Source: Acetobacter conturbans
GTDB taxonomy: Bacteria; Pseudomonadota; Alphaproteobacteria; Acetobacterales; Acetobacteraceae
Assembly: GCF_011516755.1 (NCBI RefSeq)
Contig: NZ_WOSY01000005.1
Span: forward strand, 62,001 to 126,000
Direction of reading: 5' to 3'
DNA: 64,000 nucleotides
Under the pieces are notes generated by a model, which was not told where the DNA came from, did no database searches, and worked only from the letters and a program-made list of their open reading frames with translations. Below, piece after piece: positions 1 to 9,114 of this stretch (positions are counted from its first letter, which is position 1; every line of letters starts with the position of its first letter). Made by a program: the position numbers and the translations under genes.

Positions 1-136
1 CCTGCAGCGCCGTCTGGGCCGCCCGACGTTCCTCGTCGAGTGTCAGCACTCTCTCCGCCACAGGCTCCATGCCACGACGGGCCAGATCGGCATCAAAACC
101 GGCGGGATCGGCGCGCAGGGTGCGAAGGTCGTGCAT
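1..136 (-). CDS. serS: Seryl-tRNA synthetase, N-terminal part (runs off the window)
   Basis: Reading the minus strand from 136 gives [18 protein letters not shown] and continues open to the window edge, 45 codons in all. This matches the start of the SerRS N-terminal tRNA-binding arm, where the coiled coil begins near residue 30 with many Glu, Arg and Ala residues. SerRS charges tRNA-Ser with serine in the cytoplasm. Its ATG overlaps the tatC stop by one base (TGATG), so it is the last visible gene of the argS-to-serS operon and is probably translationally coupled to tatC. The catalytic domain lies outside the window. Confidence 0.9.
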   Translation of the reverse strand, partial: MHDLRTLRADPAGFDADLARRGMEPVAERVLTLDEERRAAQTALQ

Positions 137-948
137 CAGGAAGCCTCTTTCTCTTCAGTCTTGGCCTCTTCCGTCAGAGGCGCCTTTTTCGGCTGCACAA
201 GTCGCGCCGAGATAATGGAAATTTCGTAAAGTATGACGAGCGGGATCGCGAGGCCCGTCTGGGTGATCACATCCGGCGGCGTCAGGATCGCGGCGGCGAC
301 AAAGGCTCCGACGATGGCGTAACGGCGGAATTTCTTGAGTTGCTCGGAGGTCACGAGGCCGACCATCGCCAGCAGCGTGAGCGCCACCGGTAGCTCGAAC
401 GCGATGCCGAACGCCATGATCAGCTTCATCACCAGTGTCAGATATTCCGACACCTTGGCCTGAAGTTCGATCTGAAGACTGTCCGCGCCGCCATTGGTCT
501 GAAAGGACAGGAAGAACTTCCACGCCATCGGGAAGATGAAATAATAGGCCAGCGCCGCGCCGAGCAGGAACAGAAGCGGCGTTGCGATCAGGAATGGCGC
601 GAAAGCACGCTTTTCCGAACGGTAAAGGCCCGGTGCGATGAACATCCAGAGCTGGGTGGAAATCATCGGGAAGGAGATGAACGCCGCCCCGAAGGCCGCT
701 ACCCGGATATAGGTGAAGAACGCCTCATAAAGCGCCGTGTAGATCAGGTGCGGCTGTTCGCCCTTCTGGCGCATGATGTCGCCGAGCGGGCGTGCGAGGA
801 ACAGATAGATATCCTGCGCATAATGGTAGCAGACGGCAAAGGCGATGGCGAAGGTCGCGGCGGACCAGATCAGGCGGCGGCGCAGTTCGATCAGATGATC
901 GAGCAACGGCATCGGTTCGTCGTGAATCGGATCTTCGCTGCTCGTCAC
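136..948 (-). CDS. tatC: Sec-independent protein translocase subunit TatC
   Basis: This 270-aa polytopic inner-membrane protein has the usual TatC pattern. The cytoplasmic N-terminus [16 protein letters not shown] leads into the first of about six membrane segments, and the periplasmic loop contains [20 protein letters not shown]. TatC recognises twin-arginine signal peptides of folded substrates and forms the receptor complex with TatB. The C-terminal tail is short and charged (KTEEKEAS). The start overlaps the tatB stop by four bases (ATGA), so the two genes are coupled. Length and motifs are normal for the family. Confidence 0.97.
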   Translation of the reverse strand: MTSSEDPIHDEPMPLLDHLIELRRRLIWSAATFAIAFAVCYHYAQDIYLFLARPLGDIMRQKGEQPHLIYTALYEAFFTYIRVAAFGAAFISFPMISTQLWMFIAPGLYRSEKRAFAPFLIATPLLFLLGAALAYYFIFPMAWKFFLSFQTNGGADSLQIELQAKVSEYLTLVMKLIMAFGIAFELPVALTLLAMVGLVTSEQLKKFRRYAIVGAFVAAAILTPPDVITQTGLAIPLVILYEISIISARLVQPKKAPLTEEAKTEEKEAS

Positions 949-1550
949 GACGCGTCGTTCCTCGGCTGGCTGGCATCAGTGGTGAAGGGCGAGACCCTGT
1001 GGTGGCCATGCAGGACCCGTGAAGGCGGCAGGATGGCTGGCGTGCGCAGGCGTGGCCATGCGGCAGCCACACGGCGGGCGATGGACGGCGGCACGATCGC
1101 GGGTGCGGAGCCGGGGATTTCGTCGCCAGTGGGAAGCGGCGCGATTCCGAGCGGAGAGGACGTGACAGCCTCGCGCGGAGGGGGCGGCAGGATGTCCAGT
1201 GCACCGGTGGATTCAGGAGCAGGCAGGGAAGGGGTCTTGCTGTCGAATGGACGCGAGGTCAGCGCCGGATCGTCCAGCGTCCGGCGCAGGCCGCCGTCAT
1301 TGTCGATGGTGCGCAGGATCTGGTCGCGGACATTCAGAGAGCGGAGCTGGCGCACGTGATCGCGCACCTCGCCGAGATCGGCCTCGCGCACCATCTCGTC
1401 CACGTGGCCCTGAAAATCCGTGGCCAGCCTGCGGGCCTTCTTCACCACTTTCGCCACGGACCGGATGGCGGCAGGCATGTCCTTCGGTCCGATGACCAGA
1501 AGCGCCACCACCCCGATCAGCGCGAATTCCGACCAGGCAAAATCAAACAT
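945..1550 (-). CDS. tatB: Twin-arginine translocase subunit TatB
   Basis: I chose the start at 1550, giving MFDFAWSEFALIGVVALLVIG: a short N-terminal membrane helix followed by the GPKDMP hinge and an amphipathic helix rich in Lys and Arg (RSVAKVVKKARRLATDFQGHVDEM). This is the TatB layout. The roughly 130-residue remainder is Pro-rich and low in complexity, as is common for TatB tails. A longer frame reaches 1625, but the extra 25 residues would precede the signal-anchor and look non-coding. TatB works with TatC as the substrate receptor. No tatA lies upstream, where most alphaproteobacteria have it. Confidence 0.95.
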   Translation of the reverse strand: MFDFAWSEFALIGVVALLVIGPKDMPAAIRSVAKVVKKARRLATDFQGHVDEMVREADLGEVRDHVRQLRSLNVRDQILRTIDNDGGLRRTLDDPALTSRPFDSKTPSLPAPESTGALDILPPPPREAVTSSPLGIAPLPTGDEIPGSAPAIVPPSIARRVAAAWPRLRTPAILPPSRVLHGHHRVSPFTTDASQPRNDAS

Positions 1551-1778
1551 CGTTCCCGCCGGCAGCCACCGCGCCATCCCATCCGATCCGACCGCCGGAT
1601 GGAGCATGGAGACACGAACATACACATGAAGGGGACAGACCTATCACGACCTAACCATGCTGCAAAACCGGGAGAGACAACACGCGCCCCGACCCTGTCG
1701 TGCCCCTCGGCAACGGGCTTTCAATCAACGGGCGAACAGGAAGCCGGCAGCGCTCCCATAATGGGTAATGGACTGGAA
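1551..1778 (-). other. scpB-tatB intergenic gap without tatA
   Basis: These 228 bases separate scpB from tatB in an otherwise tightly overlapping operon. In related genomes tatA usually sits here. I read the minus strand in all three frames and found no TatA-like N-terminal helix, FG hinge or amphipathic helix; only stop-interrupted frames are present. TatA must be encoded elsewhere, or TatB may cover both roles. Confidence 0.6.
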
Positions 1779-2615
1779 TCATTCGTTGTCCGGTGTCGCC
1801 TCTTCTTCAACAATCACCCCATCCTGCTCTTCCACCGGTTGCGACGGGCGCAGGGCCAGCAGGTCAATGCCATTCTCGAAGGGTTTTTTCGGGGAGGTCG
1901 GCATGTCGCCCATCAGTTCCTCCCGGCGCGGCAGGTCATTCAGGCTTTTCAGACCGAAATGGCGCAGGAAGTCGGGCGTGGTGCCCCACAGAACGGGCCG
2001 TCCGGGCACTTCCTTGCGGCCTCTCGGAGCGACGAGCGATTCCTCGATCAGCGTGTCCAGAATATTCTGGTTCACGCTCACACCGCGAATTTCCTCGATT
2101 TCCGCGCGGGTGCAGGGCTGGTGATAGGCGATGATCGCCAGCGTCTCCATCGTTGCCCGCTGAAGGCGACGCGGTTTCGGCATGACCCGTGTGAGGCGGG
2201 GTGCGAGGTCGGGAGCGGTGCGGAACTGCCATCCTCCCGCAACCTCGACAGGCGCCACGCCGCGCCCTTCATAGCGGCCGACAAGAGCGGCCAGCACACC
2301 CCGGACATAGGCGCCGATATCCTGCACGGCTTCAGGGATGAGCGCCTGCCCTTCGAGCAGCGTCAGAATCGCCCGTGCGCTGACCGGATCGGCGCTGGCG
2401 AAGATGATCGCCTCGGCAAGCCGGATCGCCTCGTCGGAGGGAGGCATGACCGGTCCATCGGGTGTTGTGGTGTCCGGCACCCTATCGCTTACGGCAGAAG
2501 GGGGTGCGTCGTCGGCACGACCACTCACGGTGTCGCCTGTAGGGGACGCAGGGTGCTCCGCCGGGCCGGAGGTGCTGGCTTGCGGAAGGGCCTCTTCCAT
2601 TCTGTCGCCGTTCAT
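1779..2615 (-). CDS. scpB: Segregation and condensation protein B (ScpB)
   Basis: ScpB is the winged-helix accessory subunit of the SMC-ScpAB condensin complex, which organises and segregates the chromosome. The first ~60 residues are a low-complexity Pro/Ser/Thr extension. The conserved domain begins around residue 64 (AIRLAEAIIFASADPVS). It includes the family hallmark ATMETLAIIAYHQPCTRAEIEEIRGV near residue 155 and the second winged helix ending in TTPDFLRHFGLKSLNDLP. The gene overlaps scpA by four bases (ATGA), so the partner proteins are coupled. The 278-aa length is long for the family because of the N-terminal tail. Confidence 0.95.
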   Translation of the reverse strand: MNGDRMEEALPQASTSGPAEHPASPTGDTVSGRADDAPPSAVSDRVPDTTTPDGPVMPPSDEAIRLAEAIIFASADPVSARAILTLLEGQALIPEAVQDIGAYVRGVLAALVGRYEGRGVAPVEVAGGWQFRTAPDLAPRLTRVMPKPRRLQRATMETLAIIAYHQPCTRAEIEEIRGVSVNQNILDTLIEESLVAPRGRKEVPGRPVLWGTTPDFLRHFGLKSLNDLPRREELMGDMPTSPKKPFENGIDLLALRPSQPVEEQDGVIVEEEATPDNE

Positions 2616-3421
2616 ATGCCCTCCTCATGCGGCCTGAGCATGATCTGGCCGAACGCCTCGTCTTGCTTCAGTTCCAGTATTCCGCTTTTCGCCAGTTCCA
2701 GTCCCGCGATCAGCGTGCCGGCCATGGCCGCGCGACGGATGCGCACGCCGTCCGCTTCATCCGTCCCGTCTGGAAGGTCGGGCAGGAAAGCATCCAGGGA
2801 ATTCCAGCCCGGCGGCGTATTGCCGAGCAGCTTGCGAAGCCGCGCCAGCGCATCCTGAACCGTCCAGAAGCGAATGGTGCGCGGCGTATAGACCCGATGC
2901 CGTGCCGTGCGGCGAATCACCGCCATGTAGGCGCGCATCAGTTGCGGCACGTCGAGCGCCAGACCGGACCGGTCGATTTCCACCATATCTTCCTCGGCAC
3001 CCCGGGCGAACACATCGCGCCGGAGCTGAGGTCGGGCCGCCATCCACTCCGCCGCTCCGCCGATCCGTGCCAGTTCCTCCAGCCGTGCCGCCAGAAGCTC
3101 GGCGGCATCCTCGGCCTCTTCGTCCGGACCATCCTCGGCAGGCAGGAGCAGCCGCGATTTCAGCCACGCCAGCCATGCGGCCATGACCAGCCAGTCGGCG
3201 GCCAGCTCGAGCCGGATGGAGCGGGCGGAGTCCACGACGGCAAGATACTGCTCGACGAGCTGAAGGATCGAGATCCGCGCCAGATCGACCTTCTGCGCCC
3301 GGGCCAGATCCAGCAGAAGATCAAGCGGTCCCTCGAACCCATCAAGATGAAGCAGAGGAGAGCGGAGTTCCCCGCTGTCCGTCGCGGCCACTCCGTCGCC
3401 TGTCTCCGCAGCGTGGCTCAC
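2612..3421 (-). CDS. scpA: Segregation and condensation protein A (ScpA)
   Basis: ScpA is the kleisin that bridges SMC heads in the bacterial condensin. The protein shows the N-terminal kleisin signature LHLDGFEGPLDLLLDLARAQ followed by VDLARISILQLVEQYL, and a C-terminal winged-helix-like end (AGLELAKSGILELKQDEAFG). I prefer the GTG at 3421: GGAG stands four bases upstream, and it lies 13 bases after the stop of the upstream SPOR gene. ATG codons at 3460 and 3466 would overlap that gene and lack a ribosome site. The 3' end overlaps scpB. In many alphaproteobacteria nagZ separates scpA from the SPOR gene; here it is absent. Confidence 0.92.
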   Translation of the reverse strand: MSHAAETGDGVAATDSGELRSPLLHLDGFEGPLDLLLDLARAQKVDLARISILQLVEQYLAVVDSARSIRLELAADWLVMAAWLAWLKSRLLLPAEDGPDEEAEDAAELLAARLEELARIGGAAEWMAARPQLRRDVFARGAEEDMVEIDRSGLALDVPQLMRAYMAVIRRTARHRVYTPRTIRFWTVQDALARLRKLLGNTPPGWNSLDAFLPDLPDGTDEADGVRIRRAAMAGTLIAGLELAKSGILELKQDEAFGQIMLRPHEEGI

Positions 3422-3434
3422 ACCGCTCCAGTGA

Positions 3435-4502
3435 TCAGGGGCGCAGGACGTTGCACGCATGTCCATGTTCACGCAGACTGTCGCAGAAGGAGCGGGCGGA
3501 CGCGACGCTGTCGAAACCACGGGTGCGCAGGCGATAGAAAATCGCGTTCGTGTGCATGGTCTTTTCGATCACCGGCGCATGGCCCGCGAACAGGTCGGGG
3601 GAGATGGCCTTGAGGCGATCCCATTCCTTGTGCGCGGCATCTTCCGAATTAAGAGCGGCAAGCTGCACGCCGTAGGGGCCGGACGTGACGGCTGGTGCCG
3701 GACGCTCGACCTTCGTCGCGGCTGCGGGTTTGTCCACAGGTTTTGCCGTCGTGACCGGCTTGCTGGTGGCAGCAGCCTTCGAGCCGGTATCCGTGCCAGC
3801 CGCTGCTTTGTCCTCGCTGGTGGGTTCCTCAATGGCGCTGTCATTGCCTTTGGCGGGCGCGGCCGTATCGCCGTCAGCCGGTGCCGCCGTCGTGCTTTCC
3901 TCGCTCGGGAGCGGCTTGGCCGTTCCGTCTGCGGCGGTGTTGGTGTTTCCCGGCGCTGCACTGGCGGCCTCGGGGGTGTCGCCTTCAGCATCAGGTCCCT
4001 GCGCGTGGGCGGCATCCTGACCGGTGGCGGGCTTTGCCGGTGGGGGAGCCTCATCCTTCGCGGCCGCGCCGTAACGTGCTGCAAGGGCCGCAGGGTTGGG
4101 CTGCTCCGGGGCGGGAGCGAGATGGGCGGCTCCCTGCTGCTCCGTATCCACCGGCGGCGGCATCATGCCGTTCAGTTCCATGCCACCCGGATCGAGTGGC
4201 TTTTCACGGATCGGTTCGGCTGGTGGCCCGAAGACCGGAATCCCGCTCTGATGATGGCCAATCAGCGACCAGCCGCCGATCCCCACCAGCAGCAGTGCAC
4301 CGAGTCCCGCTGCGCCATAGGTCAGCATCCGTGTCGTCTTGTCGGCGGGCAACAGCGAGGTGAGGCTCAGGGCTTTTTTGGGAGTGCGGCGGTCGCGACG
4401 AGGGGCTGACGATTCATCTTCGTAATCCGTCGCCATGCGCTCGCGGGCGCGGCTGAGGCGATCCTCGTGCGGATCGGGCGGGGGTGCGTCGTTTACGGTC
4501 AT
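3435..4502 (-). CDS. SPOR domain-containing inner-membrane protein
   Basis: This 355-aa protein has a charged cytoplasmic N-terminus and a single membrane helix at about residues 58-82 (MLTYGAAGLGALLLVGIGG). A ~180-residue low-complexity linker rich in Ala, Pro, Thr and Asp follows. The C-terminal SPOR domain spans about residues 275-355 (GPYGVQLAALNSEDAAHKEW ... GHACNVLRP). SPOR domains bind denuded glycan strands of septal peptidoglycan, so a role at the division site is likely (inference). The gene overlaps argS by four bases and is co-transcribed with it. The exact biochemical role is unknown. Confidence 0.88.
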   Translation of the reverse strand: MTVNDAPPPDPHEDRLSRARERMATDYEDESSAPRRDRRTPKKALSLTSLLPADKTTRMLTYGAAGLGALLLVGIGGWSLIGHHQSGIPVFGPPAEPIREKPLDPGGMELNGMMPPPVDTEQQGAAHLAPAPEQPNPAALAARYGAAAKDEAPPPAKPATGQDAAHAQGPDAEGDTPEAASAAPGNTNTAADGTAKPLPSEESTTAAPADGDTAAPAKGNDSAIEEPTSEDKAAAGTDTGSKAAATSKPVTTAKPVDKPAAATKVERPAPAVTSGPYGVQLAALNSEDAAHKEWDRLKAISPDLFAGHAPVIEKTMHTNAIFYRLRTRGFDSVASARSFCDSLREHGHACNVLRP

Positions 4503-6286
4503 CGCATTTCCTCCACGGGCTCGACACCCATGACAGCCAGTCCGGAGCGGATGGTCATCGCCGTCGCAGCCACGAGCGCCACGCGGGCCAGCGTTCCCGT
4601 CCGGTTGTTTTCCTGCAGGAAGCGCAGGGTGGTTTCATCGCGTCCACGGTTCCACAGCGCATGGAAGTCCGCTGCCAGGTCACCGAGATAGAAGGCGATG
4701 CGATGCGGTTCGCGGGCCGCCGCAGCGCCTTCGACGGTGCGCGGCCAGCTTGCGATCCGGCGCAGGAGCGCAATCTCGGCATCGGCGCTCAGCGCATCCA
4801 GCGAAGCCTGCTCCAGTGCCGCCGGTGTCACGGCTTCGCCGCCGAGCATCTCCTCGGCAGCGCGCAGGACGGAGCGGCAGCGGGCATGGGCATACTGCAC
4901 ATAGAACACCGGATTGTCGCGGGTCTGCGCCACCACGGCGTCCAGATCGAACTCCATCTGCGCGTCGCTCTTGCGGGTCAGCATCGTGAAGCGCACGGCA
5001 TCCTTGCCCACTTCATCCAGCAGATCGCTCAGCGTCACGAACGTGCCTGCGCGTTTGGACATGCGGACCGGCTGGCCATCACGCACAATATGCACGATCT
5101 GGCACAGCGGCACTTCCAGCGGCACCTTGCCGTCCGTCAGCGCCTTCACGGCTGCCTTCATGCGGCTGACATACCCGCCATGATCCGCACCCAGCACGTC
5201 AATCAGCACCTGCTCGCCACGCTCGACTTTGTCGAGATGGTAACCGATATCGTTGGCGAAATAGGTGTTTGTGCCGTCCGACTTGCGGAGCGGACGGTCC
5301 ACGTCGTCGCCGAATTCCGTCGAGCGGAACAGGGTCTGCGGACGCGCTTCCCAGTCATCGGGCAGCTTGCCCTTGGGCGGCTCAAGCACGCCTTCGTAGA
5401 GCAGGCCTTTTGCTTCCAGTGCCTTGATGGCGCGGTCCGTTACGCCATCCGCCAGCACCTTCGCCTCGGAGGTGAAGACGTCGTGCTTCACGCCCAGCGC
5501 CAGCAGATCCTCGCGGATGCCGTCCATCATGCGGGCAACGGCGAAATCCTTGACCAGTGCAAACCATTTCTCGGCAGAGGCAGGTTTTGCGCCGTCCTCA
5601 GCAAGCGAAGTGCCGTGCATCTCAGCCAGAGCCTGACCGATGGGGATCAGATACTCGCCCTGATATTGCAGGCCGTTCGGTGTGATGGCGTTGAACGCCT
5701 CGGCATCCATCGTCGAGCCAATGGCCTGAAGGTAACGCCAGTAGGTGGCCCATGCCAGCGCCGCGACCTGATTGCCCGCGTCGTTGATGTAGAATTCCTT
5801 GGTGACGTCGTAGCCAGCCTTACCCATCAGGTTGGCCAGCGCATCACCGACGACCGCACCGCGACAATGGCCGACATGGATCGGACCTGTCGGATTGCAG
5901 GAGACGTATTCGACGTTGACCTTCGTGCCCGTGCCGATCTGCGAGTCGCCGAACGCTTCACCTGTCTTCAGCACGGCAGGGATGACGCCGCGCAGAACGG
6001 ACTGCTGAAGGGTAATGTTCACGAAGCCGGGGCCCGCCGCTTCGGCGGAGGCGACGCCCTCGACGCCGAGGAGGGAGGTCGCCAGATCGGCGGCGATGTC
6101 AGCCGGCTTGCGGCGCGCCGGTTTGGCGGCGAGCAGCGCCGCGTTCGTCGCCATGTCGCCATGGGCGGGATCGCGTGTCGGCGTCAGTTCCACGCGGGCA
6201 AGGATCTCCTCCCCGATATCCGGCACGATATGGCGCAGGATCTCCAGCACATGCGTGCGGTAGCGTTGGAACAGACAGTCGGACAT
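4499..6286 (-). CDS. argS: Arginyl-tRNA synthetase
   Basis: This class I synthetase attaches arginine to tRNA-Arg. The open frame extends upstream to 7177, but the real start is 6286 (MSDCLFQRYRTHVLEI), where AGGGGGAG lies about ten bases upstream; the product is 595 aa. The N-terminal additional domain is followed by the HIGH-type motif NPTGPIHVGHCRGAVVGDA. The KMSKS equivalent is VRMSKRAGTFV, and the C-terminal anticodon-binding domain ends in GLAVMGVEPVEEMR. It heads the operon running to serS and is divergent from hrpB. Confidence 0.97.
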   Translation of the reverse strand: MSDCLFQRYRTHVLEILRHIVPDIGEEILARVELTPTRDPAHGDMATNAALLAAKPARRKPADIAADLATSLLGVEGVASAEAAGPGFVNITLQQSVLRGVIPAVLKTGEAFGDSQIGTGTKVNVEYVSCNPTGPIHVGHCRGAVVGDALANLMGKAGYDVTKEFYINDAGNQVAALAWATYWRYLQAIGSTMDAEAFNAITPNGLQYQGEYLIPIGQALAEMHGTSLAEDGAKPASAEKWFALVKDFAVARMMDGIREDLLALGVKHDVFTSEAKVLADGVTDRAIKALEAKGLLYEGVLEPPKGKLPDDWEARPQTLFRSTEFGDDVDRPLRKSDGTNTYFANDIGYHLDKVERGEQVLIDVLGADHGGYVSRMKAAVKALTDGKVPLEVPLCQIVHIVRDGQPVRMSKRAGTFVTLSDLLDEVGKDAVRFTMLTRKSDAQMEFDLDAVVAQTRDNPVFYVQYAHARCRSVLRAAEEMLGGEAVTPAALEQASLDALSADAEIALLRRIASWPRTVEGAAAAREPHRIAFYLGDLAADFHALWNRGRDETTLRFLQENNRTGTLARVALVAATAMTIRSGLAVMGVEPVEEMR

Positions 6287-6458
6287 GCGTGTGGGCTCCC
6301 CCTTATATTCGGCGGATGTCGTCATACAGCGCAATGAAGGGAAACGCGACAGCCAGATGCGGCGTCTGATTCGTGGGACGCGGGCGCGGGAACAGCCATG
6401 AGACCCGGCTTTCATCCCGAGATTGCTCCGGATCGCCCCGCCCGCCATAACCGGCTCC

Positions 6459-8999
6459 ATGAGCGACCTGTCCTCCATCATCGCAATCCTTCTGAACGCG
6501 CCGGGCGATGACCTTCCCGTCCGTGCCTGCCTCCCAGCCCTGCTCACCGCGCTGGAGGCCGGCCCGAATGCCGTGCTGGTCGCGCCACCGGGGGCAGGCA
6601 AGACCACGCTCGCACCACTGGCGCTCCTTCCGACGGGATGGTGCGGCGAGGGCGGCCGAATCATCATGCTGGAGCCCCGTCGGCTGGCGGCCCGGGCGGC
6701 AGCACAGCGGATGGCGTCGCTGCTCGGGGAACGGGCCGGAGAGACGGTCGGCTTCCGGACAAGGCTGGAAAGCGCGGTCTCGGATGCGACACGCATCGAG
6801 GTGGTAACGGAAGGGCTGTTCCTGCGCCGTCTCCTGTCCGACCCTACGCTGGACGATGTGGTTTGTGTCATCTTCGACGAAATCCACGAACGGTCGCTCG
6901 ACGCCGATCTGGCGCTGGCTTTCTGCCTCGATCTCCAGCAGACGCTGCGCCCGGACCTGCGGCTACTCGCCATGTCCGCCACGGCGGATACGACGACGTT
7001 GCGTGAGCTGATGCACGCGCCTGTCGTGGAAAGTGAGGGGCGACAGTTTCCCGTCGATATCCGGCACGCAAAGCGCGATCTGCCCTCCGCGCGCGACTTG
7101 CCGATGGAGGCCGCCCGCGCCGTGCGCGAGATGCTGGCGGAGCACGAAGGCGACATTCTGGTGTTCCTGCCGGGCACAGGCGAGATCAGGCGCGCGATGA
7201 CCGCATTGCAGGATATTCCGGCTCTGGTCCTGCCGCTGCATGGCGAACTGCCCCCCGCCGAGCAGGCCCGCGTCCTGACGCCGGAACCGGATGGTCACCG
7301 CAGGGTGATCCTCTCCACCTCCATCGCCGAGACCTCGCTGACGGTGCCGGGTGTGCGGATCGTAATCGACGGCGGCTTCCGGCGGGCCCCCCGCTTCGAT
7401 CCCGGTGCCGGACTGGCGCGTCTGGAGACGATGCGGATTTCCCGCGCCGCCGCAACCCAGCGTTCGGGGCGTGCCGGTCGTGAAGCGCCAGGTTTCAGCC
7501 TGCGCCTGTGGGCAGAGGCGACCGGGCGGGGGCTGGCGCAGCACGACCGCCCGGAAATTCTCGATGCCGATCTGTCCGATTTCGTCCTCGCTACCAGCCT
7601 GTGGCGCGAGATGATGGGCGGTGAAACCACACTGCGTTTTCCCGACACACCGCCAGCCGGTGGCATCGCCGCAGCGCGGGAATTGCTGGTGCAACTCGGT
7701 GCTCTGGATGTGGAAGGCCATCCCACCCCGCTCGGTCGTCGGATGGCGGCGCTCGGCACGCATCCGCGTCTCGCCGCCATGATGGTTGCGGCCCGCGATG
7801 AATCGGAAGCGGCTCTTGCTGCGGACCTCGCGGCGCTTCTGGAAGAGCGCGATCCGCTGCGTCCCCGTGCTGGTGGCCGGTCAGGCGGTCCGCCGCCCGT
7901 GCCGCCAGCGGATATCGCCCTCCGTCTCGATCTGATCGCCGGAGGGGATCATCCCGATGCGGACCGCGGCGCTCTGGCGCGGATCAGGCAGGCAGCCGGT
8001 CAGTTCCGGCGGCGGCTGAGGCTGCGCTCAGCCACCGTTGCAGCGGGGGATGCGGGGGCGCTGCTGGCGGCGGGCTTCCCCGATCGCATCGCGCAGGCAC
8101 GCGGTGAGCCGGGTAGCTATCGTCTGGCGGGCGGTGGGAGCGCCCGGATCAGCAAGGCGGACCGTCTGGGCGAGAGCAAACTACTGGCCGTGGCGTCCCT
8201 GTTCCTCCGCAAGAGCGCCGAGATCCGGCTGGCCGCCCCTCTCGATCCCAATAATCTGCCACAGGCGCTGCTGGATCGGGCGACGGAACAGGTGGAAACC
8301 GCGCTCGACCCGGTGAGTGGCTCGATCATTGCGCGGCGGCGTGTCCGCGTGGGCGCTCTGGTGCTGCGGGACCGCACAGAAACGGTTCGCTGCGAGGACG
8401 CTACCGATCTGCTCGTTGCGCAGGCGGCCGCCTCGCTGGGCACGGTGATGAACTGGACGGAGGCCGCACGGCAGTTTCAGGCGCGGGCGGGCATCGTGCG
8501 GGCAACACTGGGCCGCGCCGATCTGCCCGATCTGTCCGATGAGGCGCTGGCAGGCTCCGCCAGTCAGTGGCTGGCACCCTGGCTCGGGGGCGTGACGACA
8601 CTGGCGGCCCTGAAGGAACTGGACCTGTTGGCCATTCTGCGGGCGCAACTGCCGCACGCGGACCTTGTGGCGCTGGACCGTGATCTGCCGACCGAACTGA
8701 CCCTGAAAGGCGGCCGCGTGAAGGTGGACTACACGGAACCGGTGCCGGTCGCCGCAGCCCGGGCGCAGGTCTTCTACGGCACGACCGAGTCTCCGCGTCT
8801 TGCCGGAGGGCGTGTGCCGCTGCGACTGGCGCTGCTGTCACCCGCTGGACGGCCTCAGGCCCTGACGGCGGATCTGGCGTCTTTCTGGACAAATGGGTGG
8901 CTGGACATGAGGCGTGATATGCGTGGACGTTACCCACGACATGACTGGCCGGAGAATCCGGCCGTCGCTGCCCCGCCAGAGCCACGAAAAAAACATTAA
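6459..8999 (+). CDS. hrpB: ATP-dependent helicase HrpB (DEAH/RHA family)
   Basis: This is a large superfamily 2 helicase of the DEAH family. The N-terminal motor has Walker A APPGAGKTT, the DEAH-box variant FDEIHERSLD, SAT motif MSATADT, motif V STSIAETSLTVPGVRIVIDGG and motif VI QRSGRAGREAPG. The C-terminal half contains the HrpB-specific domain ending near YTEPVPVAAARAQVFYG. The frame is open from a TTG at 6423, but I take the ATG at 6459 (MSDLSSIIAILLNAPGD), giving 846 aa, close to the usual ~820. No clear ribosome site precedes either codon. The cellular substrate of HrpB is not well established. Confidence 0.95.
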   Translation: MSDLSSIIAILLNAPGDDLPVRACLPALLTALEAGPNAVLVAPPGAGKTTLAPLALLPTGWCGEGGRIIMLEPRRLAARAAAQRMASLLGERAGETVGFRTRLESAVSDATRIEVVTEGLFLRRLLSDPTLDDVVCVIFDEIHERSLDADLALAFCLDLQQTLRPDLRLLAMSATADTTTLRELMHAPVVESEGRQFPVDIRHAKRDLPSARDLPMEAARAVREMLAEHEGDILVFLPGTGEIRRAMTALQDIPALVLPLHGELPPAEQARVLTPEPDGHRRVILSTSIAETSLTVPGVRIVIDGGFRRAPRFDPGAGLARLETMRISRAAATQRSGRAGREAPGFSLRLWAEATGRGLAQHDRPEILDADLSDFVLATSLWREMMGGETTLRFPDTPPAGGIAAARELLVQLGALDVEGHPTPLGRRMAALGTHPRLAAMMVAARDESEAALAADLAALLEERDPLRPRAGGRSGGPPPVPPADIALRLDLIAGGDHPDADRGALARIRQAAGQFRRRLRLRSATVAAGDAGALLAAGFPDRIAQARGEPGSYRLAGGGSARISKADRLGESKLLAVASLFLRKSAEIRLAAPLDPNNLPQALLDRATEQVETALDPVSGSIIARRRVRVGALVLRDRTETVRCEDATDLLVAQAAASLGTVMNWTEAARQFQARAGIVRATLGRADLPDLSDEALAGSASQWLAPWLGGVTTLAALKELDLLAILRAQLPHADLVALDRDLPTELTLKGGRVKVDYTEPVPVAAARAQVFYGTTESPRLAGGRVPLRLALLSPAGRPQALTADLASFWTNGWLDMRRDMRGRYPRHDWPENPAVAAPPEPRKKH

Positions 9000-9114
9000 G
9001 GCGCGGCATCCCAGCCACAGTGTGACATAAATCGTTCGCTGGAAGGCAGCGGTGGGATTGTCTTCACGTTTGGTTTGTCCCAACGCCCTGAGGTGTAATG
9101 AAGATGCTATTCGC

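Noticed and set aside
4484-6337. 617-codon open frame antisense to argS
   Set aside because: Shadow of the argS reading frame; composition-driven, no motifs.
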